Below, piece after piece: positions 56,660-64,000 of a stretch of 64,000 nt of DNA. Both the position numbers and the translations under genes were made by a program. Source of the stretch: Pseudomonadota bacterium (GTDB lineage Bacteria; Pseudomonadota; Gammaproteobacteria; Burkholderiales; Burkholderiaceae_B); the NCBI GenBank assembly GCA_023425645.1, contig JAFACG010000028.1, positions 53,809-117,808 on the forward strand, in the 5' to 3' direction. The notes beneath the pieces are model-generated. The model had not been told where the DNA came from, searched no databases, and saw only the letters and a program-made list of their open reading frames with translations. Each line of letters begins with the position of its first letter. Position 1 is the first letter of the stretch.

Positions 56660-58357
56660 TTGGATACTCAGCAAAAACCATGGCTCGAGCACTATCCGCC
56701 ATCTGTGCCCAAGGACATCCGGCTCGGCCCCGACCAGACCCTGATCGACTCTCTGGATACCGCCATCAAGAAGCACAAAGACAGGACCGCGCTGACCTTC
56801 ATGGGCCATGACGTCAGTTACGCGCAGCTGGACCGGCGCGCCGATGCCTTTGCGGCCTGGCTGCAGTCCCAGGGGCTGGAGCGCGGCAGCCGCGTCATGC
56901 TGATGCTGCCCAACGGCCTGCCGTTCCTGATGGCCCTGGTGGGCACGCTGCGCGCCGGCATGGTGGCGGTCAACACCAACCCGCAGTACACCGAGCGCGA
57001 ACTGGAGCACCAGCTGGCCGACAGCCAGTCCGATGTCATCGTCATCCTGGAAAACTTCGCGCATGTGCTGCAGCAGGTGCCCAAGCAAGTGCAGCCGCGC
57101 CATGTGCTGATCAGCACGGTGGGCGACCTGATGGGTTGGAAGGGCGCCGTGATCAACCTGGCGGTGCGCTATCTCAAGCGCATGGTGCCCTCGTACTCGC
57201 TGCCCGGCGCGCTGCGCCTGCAGGATGTGCTGGAGCAGGGCGCGAGCCTGCCCCTGCGGCGCGAGCCCGCGCATCCCGATGATCTGGCGCTGCTGCAGTA
57301 CACCGGCGGCACCACGGGCCGTCCCAAGGGCGCCATGCTCAGCCAGCGCAACCTGATGGCCAACGTGCTGCAGGTGGAAGCCGTCGGGCATCCGGCCCTG
57401 GGCGATTTCCAGGGACCGGCCTACACCATGATGGTGGCCCTGCCGCTCTATCACATCTTCGCCCTGACCGTGTGCGGCCTGTTCGCCCTGTATGCGGGCA
57501 TGCACATGGTATTGATCATGAATCCGCGCGATCTGGATTCCATCTGCAAGGCCTGGAAGCGCAACCCGCCCGAGGTCGTGCCGGCGGTCAACACCTTGTT
57601 CAACGCCCTGGCCAATCACGGACCGTTCCGTTCCCTGCCTTTCGCGCAGCTCAAGCTGTGCCTGGCCGGCGGGGCCGCGCTGCAGAAGTCCGTGGCCGAG
57701 CGCTGGCTGGCGCTGACCGGGTGCCCGCTGATCGAGGGCTACGGCCTGTCCGAGACGTCGCCCGTGGTGGCGGTCAACGCCACCGACTCCAGGGACTACA
57801 GCGGCACCATCGGCTTTCCGCTGCCGTCCACGGACGTTGTCCTGCTGGACAGCCAGGATCAGCCCGTGGCCCAGGGCGAGCAGGGCGAACTGGCGGTGAA
57901 AGGGCCGCAGGTCATGTCCGCCTACTGGAACCAGCCCGAGGAAACCGCCAAGACCTTCACCGCCGAAGGCTTCCTGAAGACGGGGGACATAGGCATCATG
58001 GACGAGCAGGGCCGCATCCGCCTGGTCGACCGCAAGAAAGACATGATCCTGGTCTCGGGCTTCAACGTCTATCCCAACGAGATCGAAGATGTCGTGGCCT
58101 CGCATCCGGACGTGCTGGAAGTGGCCGCCGTGGGCGTGCCCAGCGAGCACAGCGGCGAGACCATCAAGCTTTTCGTGGTGCGCAAGAACCCGTCCCTGAC
58201 CGAGGACGAGATCAAGCGCTGGTGCAAGGAGCGGCTGACGGCCTACAAGCGGCCGCGCATCATCGAGTTCCGGGACGAGCTGCCCAAGAGCAATGTGGGC
58301 AAGATCCTGCGCCGCGTGCTGCGCGACGAGGAAGCCGGGAAGGCGCCGGCCGGTTGA
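56660..58357 (+). CDS. fadD: long-chain-fatty-acid:CoA ligase
   Basis: A 565-residue AMP-forming ligase that activates fatty acids for beta-oxidation at the inner membrane. P-loop YTGGTTGRPKGAM (about residue 214), adenylate motif GYGLSETSPVV, and the hinge/C-domain run TGDIGIMDEQG - VDRKKDMI - SGFNVYPNEIEDVV are present, with the catalytic lysine in LPKSNVGKILRR. The TTG start is unusual; no in-frame ATG or GTG precedes it, and AGGTG lies at proper distance. Length matches E. coli FadD (561). Confidence 0.93.
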   Translation: MDTQQKPWLEHYPPSVPKDIRLGPDQTLIDSLDTAIKKHKDRTALTFMGHDVSYAQLDRRADAFAAWLQSQGLERGSRVMLMLPNGLPFLMALVGTLRAGMVAVNTNPQYTERELEHQLADSQSDVIVILENFAHVLQQVPKQVQPRHVLISTVGDLMGWKGAVINLAVRYLKRMVPSYSLPGALRLQDVLEQGASLPLRREPAHPDDLALLQYTGGTTGRPKGAMLSQRNLMANVLQVEAVGHPALGDFQGPAYTMMVALPLYHIFALTVCGLFALYAGMHMVLIMNPRDLDSICKAWKRNPPEVVPAVNTLFNALANHGPFRSLPFAQLKLCLAGGAALQKSVAERWLALTGCPLIEGYGLSETSPVVAVNATDSRDYSGTIGFPLPSTDVVLLDSQDQPVAQGEQGELAVKGPQVMSAYWNQPEETAKTFTAEGFLKTGDIGIMDEQGRIRLVDRKKDMILVSGFNVYPNEIEDVVASHPDVLEVAAVGVPSEHSGETIKLFVVRKNPSLTEDEIKRWCKERLTAYKRPRIIEFRDELPKSNVGKILRRVLRDEEAGKAPAG

Positions 58358-58393
58358 ACCGGCGCGGCGCAGGACGGTCCGGCCGGCGGACGA

Positions 58394-59242
58394 TCAAGGA
58401 CGCCGGGTCAGATGGGGGCGGGCCATCTCCAGCAACTGCTCGGCGATTTGCGGATTGCCCGCATAGACGTAGCCTCCCGAGGGCCAGGGCTGTTCCTGGT
58501 ACAGGTCCTGGCACACGCCCTTGGCTTCGCGCACCAGCAAGGTGCCGGCCGCCACGTCCCAGGGCGCCAGGCCCATTTCCCAATAACCATCGTAGCGGCC
58601 GCAGGCCACCCAGGCCAGGTCCAGCGCGGCCGCGCCCATGCGGCGCACGCCGCGGCTGCCGGTGATGGCGGCCTGCAGCGTGGGCATGTACTGGTCGGCG
58701 AAGGAGAAGTCGCGGAACGGAAAACCCGTGGCCAGCACGGAATCCGCGATGGTCTTGGCCTGGGAGACCTGGATGCGGCTGCCGTTCAGCCAGGCGCCCA
58801 CTCCGTGCATGGCCGTGAACATCTCTTCGCGGTTGGGGTCGTAGACGACGGCGATCACGGGCGTGTCCTCGGCGAGCACGACATTGTCCATCTGGGTGCC
58901 GGCCGGCGCGATCAGGGCGACCGAGACGGCATACTGGGGGATGCCATGCAGGAAGTTGGTGGTGCCGTCCAGCGGGTCTATGTACCAGGTGGGGCGGCCG
59001 TTGCTGGCGCCGCCGCTTTCCTCGGCCACGATATCCATGTCGGGCGTACGTTCGCGCAGTACCGCGATGCAGGCCTGCTCGGCTTCGTGATCGGCTTGCG
59101 ACACCAGGTCGTTGCGCATCTTGCTGGTGATGACCAGTTCGCTGCGGTTCAAGGCGTAGGCCTGTAAAATGGCTGCAGCGGCGTGCGCCGCCGTGACGGC
59201 GGCGTCCAGGCAGTCGCTGAGCGGTAAACGTGGCAATGGCAT
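58394..59242 (-). CDS. suhB: inositol-1-monophosphatase family protein (SuhB-like)
   Basis: A 282-residue magnesium phosphatase. EESGG (about residue 74), WYIDPLDGTTNFLHG and APWDVAAGTLLVREAKG carry the three metal-site motifs of the IMPase family. E. coli SuhB (267 residues) also binds NusA and aids rRNA antitermination; whether this copy does is unknown. ATG 59242 gives the family N-terminus; the ribosome-binding site is weak. It converges on fadD with 36 bases between stops. Confidence 0.88.
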   Translation of the reverse strand: MPLPRLPLSDCLDAAVTAAHAAAAILQAYALNRSELVITSKMRNDLVSQADHEAEQACIAVLRERTPDMDIVAEESGGASNGRPTWYIDPLDGTTNFLHGIPQYAVSVALIAPAGTQMDNVVLAEDTPVIAVVYDPNREEMFTAMHGVGAWLNGSRIQVSQAKTIADSVLATGFPFRDFSFADQYMPTLQAAITGSRGVRRMGAAALDLAWVACGRYDGYWEMGLAPWDVAAGTLLVREAKGVCQDLYQEQPWPSGGYVYAGNPQIAEQLLEMARPHLTRRP

Positions 59243-59374
59243 GTGATGTGTTCTCGAGATTGAAAAAAGCCGGTGGATCATTTCATTGTACGCGCGTCTT
59301 TGTTCCAGTTTTATTAAGCCCCCGACCGGGGGCGCGACCGGCAATGGGCGGTCTTTCTTCAGGCGAATTTTTCA

Positions 59375-61240
59375 ATGACTGCAGCAGCTTACGAACCGCT
59401 CGTTCCGGCCCGCCTGGAATTCAATGAGCAGGGCGTGCCCGTCAGCTCGGCCTATCAGGACGTCTATCACCCGCCCGGCGGTCCGCTGGGCCAGGCCGAG
59501 CAAGTGTTCCTGCGCGGCAACGGCTTGCCCGAACGCTGGCGCGGGCGTCGCCAATTCACCATTTGCGAGACGGGCTTCGGACTGGGTTCCAACTTCCTGG
59601 CGACCTGGGATGCATGGCGCAGCGATCCCCAGCGCAGCGACTTCCTGCATTTTGTGTCAGTCGAAGCCCATCCGTTCCGACGGGCCGACCTGGCGCGCCT
59701 GTATCGCCGCCTGCCGCAGGAGCTGCGGGCTCTGGCGCAGGAGCTGCTGTCCGCCTGGCCGGTGCTGGTGCCCGGCATGCACCGCCTGGAGCTGGAAGGC
59801 GGCCGCGTCACGCTGACCCTGGCCCTGGGCCAGGCGGACAGCGTCATGCGCGAACTTCAATGCCGGGCCGACGCCTTCTACCTGGACGGTTTCGCTCCCA
59901 GGGGCAATCCGGGGATGTGGTCGCGCGCGGTGCTGGGCCAGCTGGTGCGTCTGGCCGCGCCTGGGGCGACGGCCGCGTCCTGGTGCTGCGCCGGACAGGT
60001 GCGGCGCGATCTGGCCGCGGTCGGCTTCGAGGTGCGCAAGGTGCCCGGCTCGGGCGGCAAATGGTGCACGATGCAGGCGAGCCTGCGGCCGCATCTGGGA
60101 CGCCGGGACGCGCCGCCCGCGCAAGGACGGGTGGTGATCGTGGGCGCCGGCCTGGCCGGCGCGGCTTGCGCCTGGGAGCTGGCGCGCCGCGGTCAGCCGG
60201 TGCTGGTCTGCGACCCGGTGCTGCGCCTGGGGCGCGACGGTTCCCACCAGGGGCACAGGCTGGCGGCCATCTCTCCCGTGTTCGCCCTGGATGACGCTCC
60301 GCTCGCGCGCCTGAGCCGCAACGGCGTATTGCGCGCCTGGCAGGGCTGGAAGGATCTGCCGGAAGCCGCGCGGCCCAGGCGCGTCGGCACGCTGCTGGTC
60401 GGGCAGGCCGGGAACCTGGATGAAGATATCCAGGACGCCCTTGCGCGCCTTCAGCTTGATGAGGAATGGGTGCAATGGTGGGATCGGGGCCGGGCCTCGC
60501 AGGCTGCCGGCATGGCCCTGGCCCGGGGCGGGCTGTATTTCCCGCAGGGCATGGTGGTGGATCCGGGGGCCCTGGTGGCGCATCTGTTGGACCATCCCCT
60601 GATCGAATGCCTGCCGGAGCGGGTGCAGGTGTGGGATTCGTCCGAGCCGGGCTGCTGGGACATCCATCGCGAGGCAGGCGGAGTGGCCGAGCGTACGCCA
60701 CGCGTCGTGGTGGCGGCGGCCGGGCGCAGCCTGCGGGCCCTGCATTCGGATGTGCTGGCGGCTCATCTGCTGCCGCGCCTGTCCCGCATGCAGGACCTGG
60801 CGGGACAGGTCAGCTACCTGCCGCCGGATCAGTCATTGACGCCGTCGGGGCCCACGCTCAGCGGCCTGGGCTACATCCTGCCGGCGGACGCGAGCGGCCA
60901 GGTCATCGGCAGCACGTATCTGCGTTCCGGCCAGACGCCGGAAGTGACGGCCGAGGGCCATGCGCAGAACCTGTCCAAGGTGGGCGCCATGCTGGCGGAT
61001 CCGCCTGAGGCAGCCGGCCGCGAGCCCCGGTCGGGCTGGGCGGGCTGGCGCGCCGCCCTCAGCGATCATCTGCCCATCATGGGATGCCTGCCGGGCCACC
61101 CGGGGCTGTTCATGGCGGCGGCCTACGGCTCGCGCGGCCTGAGCTGGAGCCTGCTGGCAGCCGGCCTGCTGGCCTCGCGCTGGCTGGAGGAGCCGGCTCC
61201 TCTGGAGCGGCGCCTGGAACGGGCGGTTCTGCCGCGCTGA
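59375..61240 (+). CDS. mnmC: MnmC, bifunctional tRNA mnm5s2U biosynthesis protein
   Basis: A 621-residue fusion. Residues 1 to about 245 are the MnmD SAM methyltransferase (ICETGFGLGSNFLATW, FYLDGFAPRGNPGMWS); residues about 250-621 are the FAD oxidase (VVIVGAGLAGAACAWELARRG) that removes the carboxymethyl group first. Together they complete mnm5s2U at the wobble position of tRNA-Lys, -Glu and -Gln. E. coli MnmC has 668 residues. The gene is divergent from the suhB-like gene across 132 bases containing a GC-rich hairpin (CCCCCGACCGGGGG). Confidence 0.95.
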   Translation: MTAAAYEPLVPARLEFNEQGVPVSSAYQDVYHPPGGPLGQAEQVFLRGNGLPERWRGRRQFTICETGFGLGSNFLATWDAWRSDPQRSDFLHFVSVEAHPFRRADLARLYRRLPQELRALAQELLSAWPVLVPGMHRLELEGGRVTLTLALGQADSVMRELQCRADAFYLDGFAPRGNPGMWSRAVLGQLVRLAAPGATAASWCCAGQVRRDLAAVGFEVRKVPGSGGKWCTMQASLRPHLGRRDAPPAQGRVVIVGAGLAGAACAWELARRGQPVLVCDPVLRLGRDGSHQGHRLAAISPVFALDDAPLARLSRNGVLRAWQGWKDLPEAARPRRVGTLLVGQAGNLDEDIQDALARLQLDEEWVQWWDRGRASQAAGMALARGGLYFPQGMVVDPGALVAHLLDHPLIECLPERVQVWDSSEPGCWDIHREAGGVAERTPRVVVAAAGRSLRALHSDVLAAHLLPRLSRMQDLAGQVSYLPPDQSLTPSGPTLSGLGYILPADASGQVIGSTYLRSGQTPEVTAEGHAQNLSKVGAMLADPPEAAGREPRSGWAGWRAALSDHLPIMGCLPGHPGLFMAAAYGSRGLSWSLLAAGLLASRWLEEPAPLERRLERAVLPR

Positions 61241-61380
61241 TTTCTTTTTTTATTTTTTATTTCCGCTTATTTTTAACGAGGGTTTTCCTTTGTGGCGCAA
61301 ATACGTCAAAATAATGGCCTTGTTTAGTATTTTGGGCGTGCCCTGCGATAAGCATCGTTCCGTCCTTCCACTCTGACGAC

Positions 61381-63558
61381 GTGACACAATTGTTTAATCA
61401 TCTGAGTTTATTGACGGCGAAACCAGCGCATGCTGATTTCGCCTTTGTCGAAACCGATTACGCGCTCCGCATCGAGGCGCATGCGCCGGGTGTTTTCCGT
61501 TTGCGCTGCCTGCCGAGCGCCAAGCTCGATAACGAAAAGCTCAGTACCCGGGCCAAAGCCCTGGGCGACATGCTGCTGGCCCGCCATGAGGCCGTCAGCG
61601 AATTCCAGCTCGAGTCCGCGGAACAGGGCTGGCGCATCGAGCAGGGCGACGTCGTCGTGCACCTGCAGGCCGCGCCCTGGCGCTTCGAGATCCGGCGCGG
61701 CGAGCGCTGCGTGCTGAGCAGCAGCGACCAGCCTCTGGCCTTGCTGCAGGGCGACGCTCCCTGCTGGCAGCTGGATCTGGCCCTGGCCGACGAAGACGCC
61801 CTGTATGGCCTGGGCGAGACCCTGGGCGAGCTGGATCGGCGCGAGGAAACCGTGGACACGGACCGCCCCGCCGATCGCAGCCTGCCCTTGCTGTGGAGCA
61901 CCCAGGGGTGGGGTCTGTACATCAATACCTTCGAGCGCGTGGAGCACGATCTGGGCAGGGATGCGGATGACCGCTACCGCGCCCGTATTCATGCGGCTGA
62001 ACTGGACGCCTTCCTGTTCGTGGGCGAACCGGGCGAGATCATCAACCAGTATTCCGCACTGACCGGCCGCGCCGGCCAGCCCGGCGTCTGGCCCATGGGG
62101 CTGTGGCTGGACGGCGCCGTCGGACAGGACGCCCAGGCCTTGCGCGAGCAGGCCCGTCAACTGCGTGAACAAGGCATCGCGGCCGACGTGGCCGTCCTGC
62201 CCGCGCCGCAGTCCTACGGTTTCCAGCAGGACAAGCCCATGCTGGAGTGGGATGCGGCCCGTCTGGCCGATCCCCGCGAGACTCTGGCCGGCCTGCAGGC
62301 CGAGCAGGCGCAGCTGGCAGCCTGGACGCGGCCCTGCGTGCTGGCCGGCACGGCCCTGTTCGACGAATGGGAAGACAGGGGCTGGCTGCTGATCAATGAC
62401 GAGGACGGCAGCGCCCACGTCTTCAAGGGCGACGCGCTGAGCGGCGGCCGGGACTACGGTCTGCTGGACCTGACCCACAAGGACGTGTTCCGCATGTGGA
62501 CGGAGCGCCAGCGCCAGATGGTGGACGATGGCCTGGGCGCCGTGCTGTGCAACGCCCGCTTCGACATTCCGGACGCCATCACCAGCCGCGGCGGCGAATC
62601 GGGCGCGCTGCTGCGCGCCATCTACCCCGTGCTGGCCCGCCAGGCCCTGTTCGATGCGGTGGCCGGGCACAAGACGCCCCAGGAAGGCGTGATCGCCAGC
62701 CGGGACTTGTTTCCATCGGCGCAGCGTTTTGCCTGGCAGCTTGGGCCGGCCGTGGAGAATTCCTGGGAGGGCCTGGCCCAATCCCTGAAATCCGCCCTGT
62801 CCACGGGCAACAGCGGCGTGCCCATTCAGGTGCATGGCCTGGGCAATGCGGCCGCCGATACTTCCGGCATGTCGCCCGAGCTGTACCTGCGCTGGCTGGC
62901 CATGGCGGTATTCTCCGCCAACTTCAGCCTGCAAGGTGTGCCGGCATTGCGTCCGGATGCGTTCGACGAGGCCACCCAGGCGCTGGTGCGCCATTGGCTG
63001 GAGTGGCGCTTCCGCCTGGTGCCGTATGTGCTGGGCATCATCGAGGACGCCGTGCGCACCGGCCTGCCGGTGCAGCGCTCCATGGCCCAGGCTTTCCCGG
63101 CCGACGGCGAGGCGCGTCTGTGGGACACCCAGTATCTGCTGGGTCCGGCCCTGCTGGTGGCGCCCATCCTGCGGCCGGGCGAAGATATCCAGGTCTATCT
63201 GCCCAAGGGCGAGGCCTGGTGGGACCTGAGCACGGGCTGGCGTTATGAGGGCGGCACGACCCTGGACTTCAAGGCGGGGCTGGATCGTCTGCCGGTCTTC
63301 GGTCGCGAAGGACACATGCTGTGCCTGGGGCCGGTGGTGGGCCATACCTCCGAGTTCAATTCCGCGCGCCTGCTCGACGAGGTCTGGATGTTCGGCATGC
63401 CCGAGCACAGTCCCGTCGTCATGCGCAACAAGATCCGTGTCATGCAGATGCAGGGCTCCAGCTATATCAAGGGCCTGGAAGGGCTGAAGATCCTTCCTTC
63501 CGAAGGCCTGGAAGTGAAGCGCCGCGGCGCCGAGGTGCGCATCTCCCGCGCACGTTGA
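61381..63558 (+). CDS. GH31 glycosidase-like protein, predicted catalytically inactive
   Basis: A 725-residue protein with the GH31 alpha-glucosidase/xylosidase layout: N-terminal beta-sandwich (residues 1-230, YGLGETLGELDRRE), (beta/alpha)8 barrel (about 235-560) and C-terminal sandwich (TQYLLGPALLVAPIL, PKGEAWWDLSTGW). Aligned without gaps from a shared Trp to E. coli YicI (KTDFGE), the nucleophile Asp is Ala392 (CNARFD). The acid/base Asp of the GDN motif is Ala457 (GPAVENSW), and HDIGGF is HGLGNA. Both catalytic acids therefore seem lost while the fold is kept. The GTG start at 61381 is likely. No sugar transporter is adjacent. Function unknown; it could bind rather than cleave glycans. 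Confidence 0.82.
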   Translation: MTQLFNHLSLLTAKPAHADFAFVETDYALRIEAHAPGVFRLRCLPSAKLDNEKLSTRAKALGDMLLARHEAVSEFQLESAEQGWRIEQGDVVVHLQAAPWRFEIRRGERCVLSSSDQPLALLQGDAPCWQLDLALADEDALYGLGETLGELDRREETVDTDRPADRSLPLLWSTQGWGLYINTFERVEHDLGRDADDRYRARIHAAELDAFLFVGEPGEIINQYSALTGRAGQPGVWPMGLWLDGAVGQDAQALREQARQLREQGIAADVAVLPAPQSYGFQQDKPMLEWDAARLADPRETLAGLQAEQAQLAAWTRPCVLAGTALFDEWEDRGWLLINDEDGSAHVFKGDALSGGRDYGLLDLTHKDVFRMWTERQRQMVDDGLGAVLCNARFDIPDAITSRGGESGALLRAIYPVLARQALFDAVAGHKTPQEGVIASRDLFPSAQRFAWQLGPAVENSWEGLAQSLKSALSTGNSGVPIQVHGLGNAAADTSGMSPELYLRWLAMAVFSANFSLQGVPALRPDAFDEATQALVRHWLEWRFRLVPYVLGIIEDAVRTGLPVQRSMAQAFPADGEARLWDTQYLLGPALLVAPILRPGEDIQVYLPKGEAWWDLSTGWRYEGGTTLDFKAGLDRLPVFGREGHMLCLGPVVGHTSEFNSARLLDEVWMFGMPEHSPVVMRNKIRVMQMQGSSYIKGLEGLKILPSEGLEVKRRGAEVRISRAR

Positions 63559-63580
63559 GTGTTCCGTTCCTGCTGGAAAG

Positions 63581-63603
63581 CCGCCCTTCGGGGCGGTTTT
63601 TTT
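63581..63603 (+). terminator. terminator after the GH31-like gene
   Basis: CCGCCC - TTCG - GGGCGG followed by seven T is a textbook tetraloop terminator 22 bases after the stop. Confidence 0.92.
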
Positions 63604-63679
63604 ATGGGCTCAAGGCTGGGTGGAAAGCGGTTTGTCTATTGCTTCTGTTTTCTGAGCTGGTCTGGTCTTTGTCTCGGCT

Positions 63680-63771
63680 GGACAGGGCGGGTCAGATGGC
63701 TTGCCGCAGGCGGGGAGGAGCGCAGGGAAGCAAGCGCCGTTCTGTTCGCGCCTGGCGCTTGCGGTTCGTCC
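63680..63771. repeat. family B element, truncated copy beside the IS110-type element
   Basis: This segment matches 51741-51832 by eye over about 92 bases with few differences (both contain CAGATGGCTTGCCGCAGGC and GCAAGCGCCGTTCTGTTCGC). The match stops at TCGTCC, a few bases before the putative insertion-sequence end, so the right half is missing or displaced. The rest of 63559-63859 holds only the terminator and the insertion-sequence leader. Confidence 0.65.
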
Positions 63772-63777
63772 AATGGG

Positions 63778-64000
63778 ATGGACGCCCCTACCCGTAACGG
63801 CATCGACTGTGCCAAAGTGGGCGTATCACCAACCACTTGAACCGAGCGAGGCGTCCATCATGAAGATTACAACCGTTGGCATCGATCTGGCAAAGCATGT
63901 TTTCCAACTGCACGGGGTCGATGAGCGCGGCAAAACGGTACTCAAAAAACAACTCAAGCGCGATCAGATGGCGGGTTTTTTCGCCAATCTGTCCCCGTGC
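63778..64000 (+). mobile_element. IS110-family insertion sequence, left part (runs off right edge)
   Basis: A transposase start at 63860 is preceded by an 80-base leader flanked by ATGGACGCC (63778-63786) and GGCGTCCAT (63850-63858), an inverted pair that may be a subterminal repeat. The exact left end cannot be fixed without the right end. Confidence 0.5.
63860..64000 (+). CDS. IS110/IS1111-family transposase, N-terminal fragment
   Basis: The visible 47 residues begin MKITTVGIDLAKHVFQLHGV, the RuvC-like DEDD domain start of IS110-family transposases, with the first catalytic Asp in GIDLAK. The frame is open to the window edge. The element lies beside a truncated family B repeat, in line with the habit of IS1111-type elements to target palindromic repeats (family knowledge). 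Confidence 0.9.
   Translation, partial: MKITTVGIDLAKHVFQLHGVDERGKTVLKKQLKRDQMAGFFANLSPC

Noticed and set aside
58340..58365. Terminator at the end of fadD (GCCGGTTGAACCGGC palindrome)
   Set aside because: The palindrome includes the fadD stop codon and has no T-run on either side.

Overview
The window looks like chromosome of a high-GC betaproteobacterium of the family Alcaligenaceae (Bordetella, Achromobacter, Castellaniella and relatives). This rests on the single-gene MurE-MurF fusion, the order lpxC - dciA - M23 peptidase - secA after the division cluster, an UvrA paralogue of the large betaproteobacterial type, a TRAP transporter, and the intergenic CCCCCTTGGGGGG-type repeats. Genus cannot be fixed from sequence reading alone. 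No tRNA, CRISPR array or prophage was found. The window cuts a gene at each end: the UvrA paralogue on the left and an IS110-family transposase on the right.

Layout. 1-6.8 kb: UvrA paralogue (minus), a self-contained unit for a 42-residue basic protein, a family 2 glycosyltransferase, an acidic protein of unknown role, ettA, an isochorismatase-fold hydrolase and a small glycine-zipper lipoprotein. 6.9-13.0 kb: a catabolic island with a D-hydantoinase/dihydropyrimidinase, an FCD-type GntR repressor, an Asp/Glu-racemase-superfamily enzyme with an arylmalonate-decarboxylase-like active site, and a DctP-DctQ-DctM TRAP transporter, arranged divergently around a clear palindromic operator. 13.1-18.4 kb (minus): a Rieske oxygenase, minE, minD, minC and glnS. 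18.5-25.9 kb: a 260-bp inverted-repeat element, a two-gene cytochrome-bd-like operon that appears to lack every heme ligand, a ClcB-type chloride channel with CBS domains, an outer-membrane barrel candidate and recQ. 26.2-28.5 kb: uup (minus) and RNase P RNA.

28.8-51.5 kb is the division and cell-wall (dcw) cluster: mraZ, rsmH, ftsL, ftsI, murEF, mraY, murD, ftsW, murG, murC, ddl, ftsQ, ftsA, ftsZ, then lpxC, dciA (opposite strand), an M23 peptidase and secA. Most of the genes from rsmH to ddl overlap by 4-11 bases, which implies one transcript from a promoter followed by four 10-bp MraZ boxes. 52-63.6 kb: an NAD-binding dehydrogenase, mgtE, a YciA thioesterase and an M20 amidohydrolase (minus), fadD, an inositol-monophosphatase homologue, mnmC and a GH31 protein that seems to have lost both catalytic acids.

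Two families of non-coding inverted-repeat elements are scattered between operons. Family A (about 256-260 bp) lies at 18.5 and 56.3 kb, with a degenerate copy at 28.5 kb. Family B lies at 26.0 and 51.7 kb, with a truncated copy at 63.7 kb beside the IS110-type element. The best candidates for undescribed biology are the heme-ligand-less bd-like complex, the GH31 pseudoenzyme, the two element families and the arylmalonate-decarboxylase-like catabolic island.
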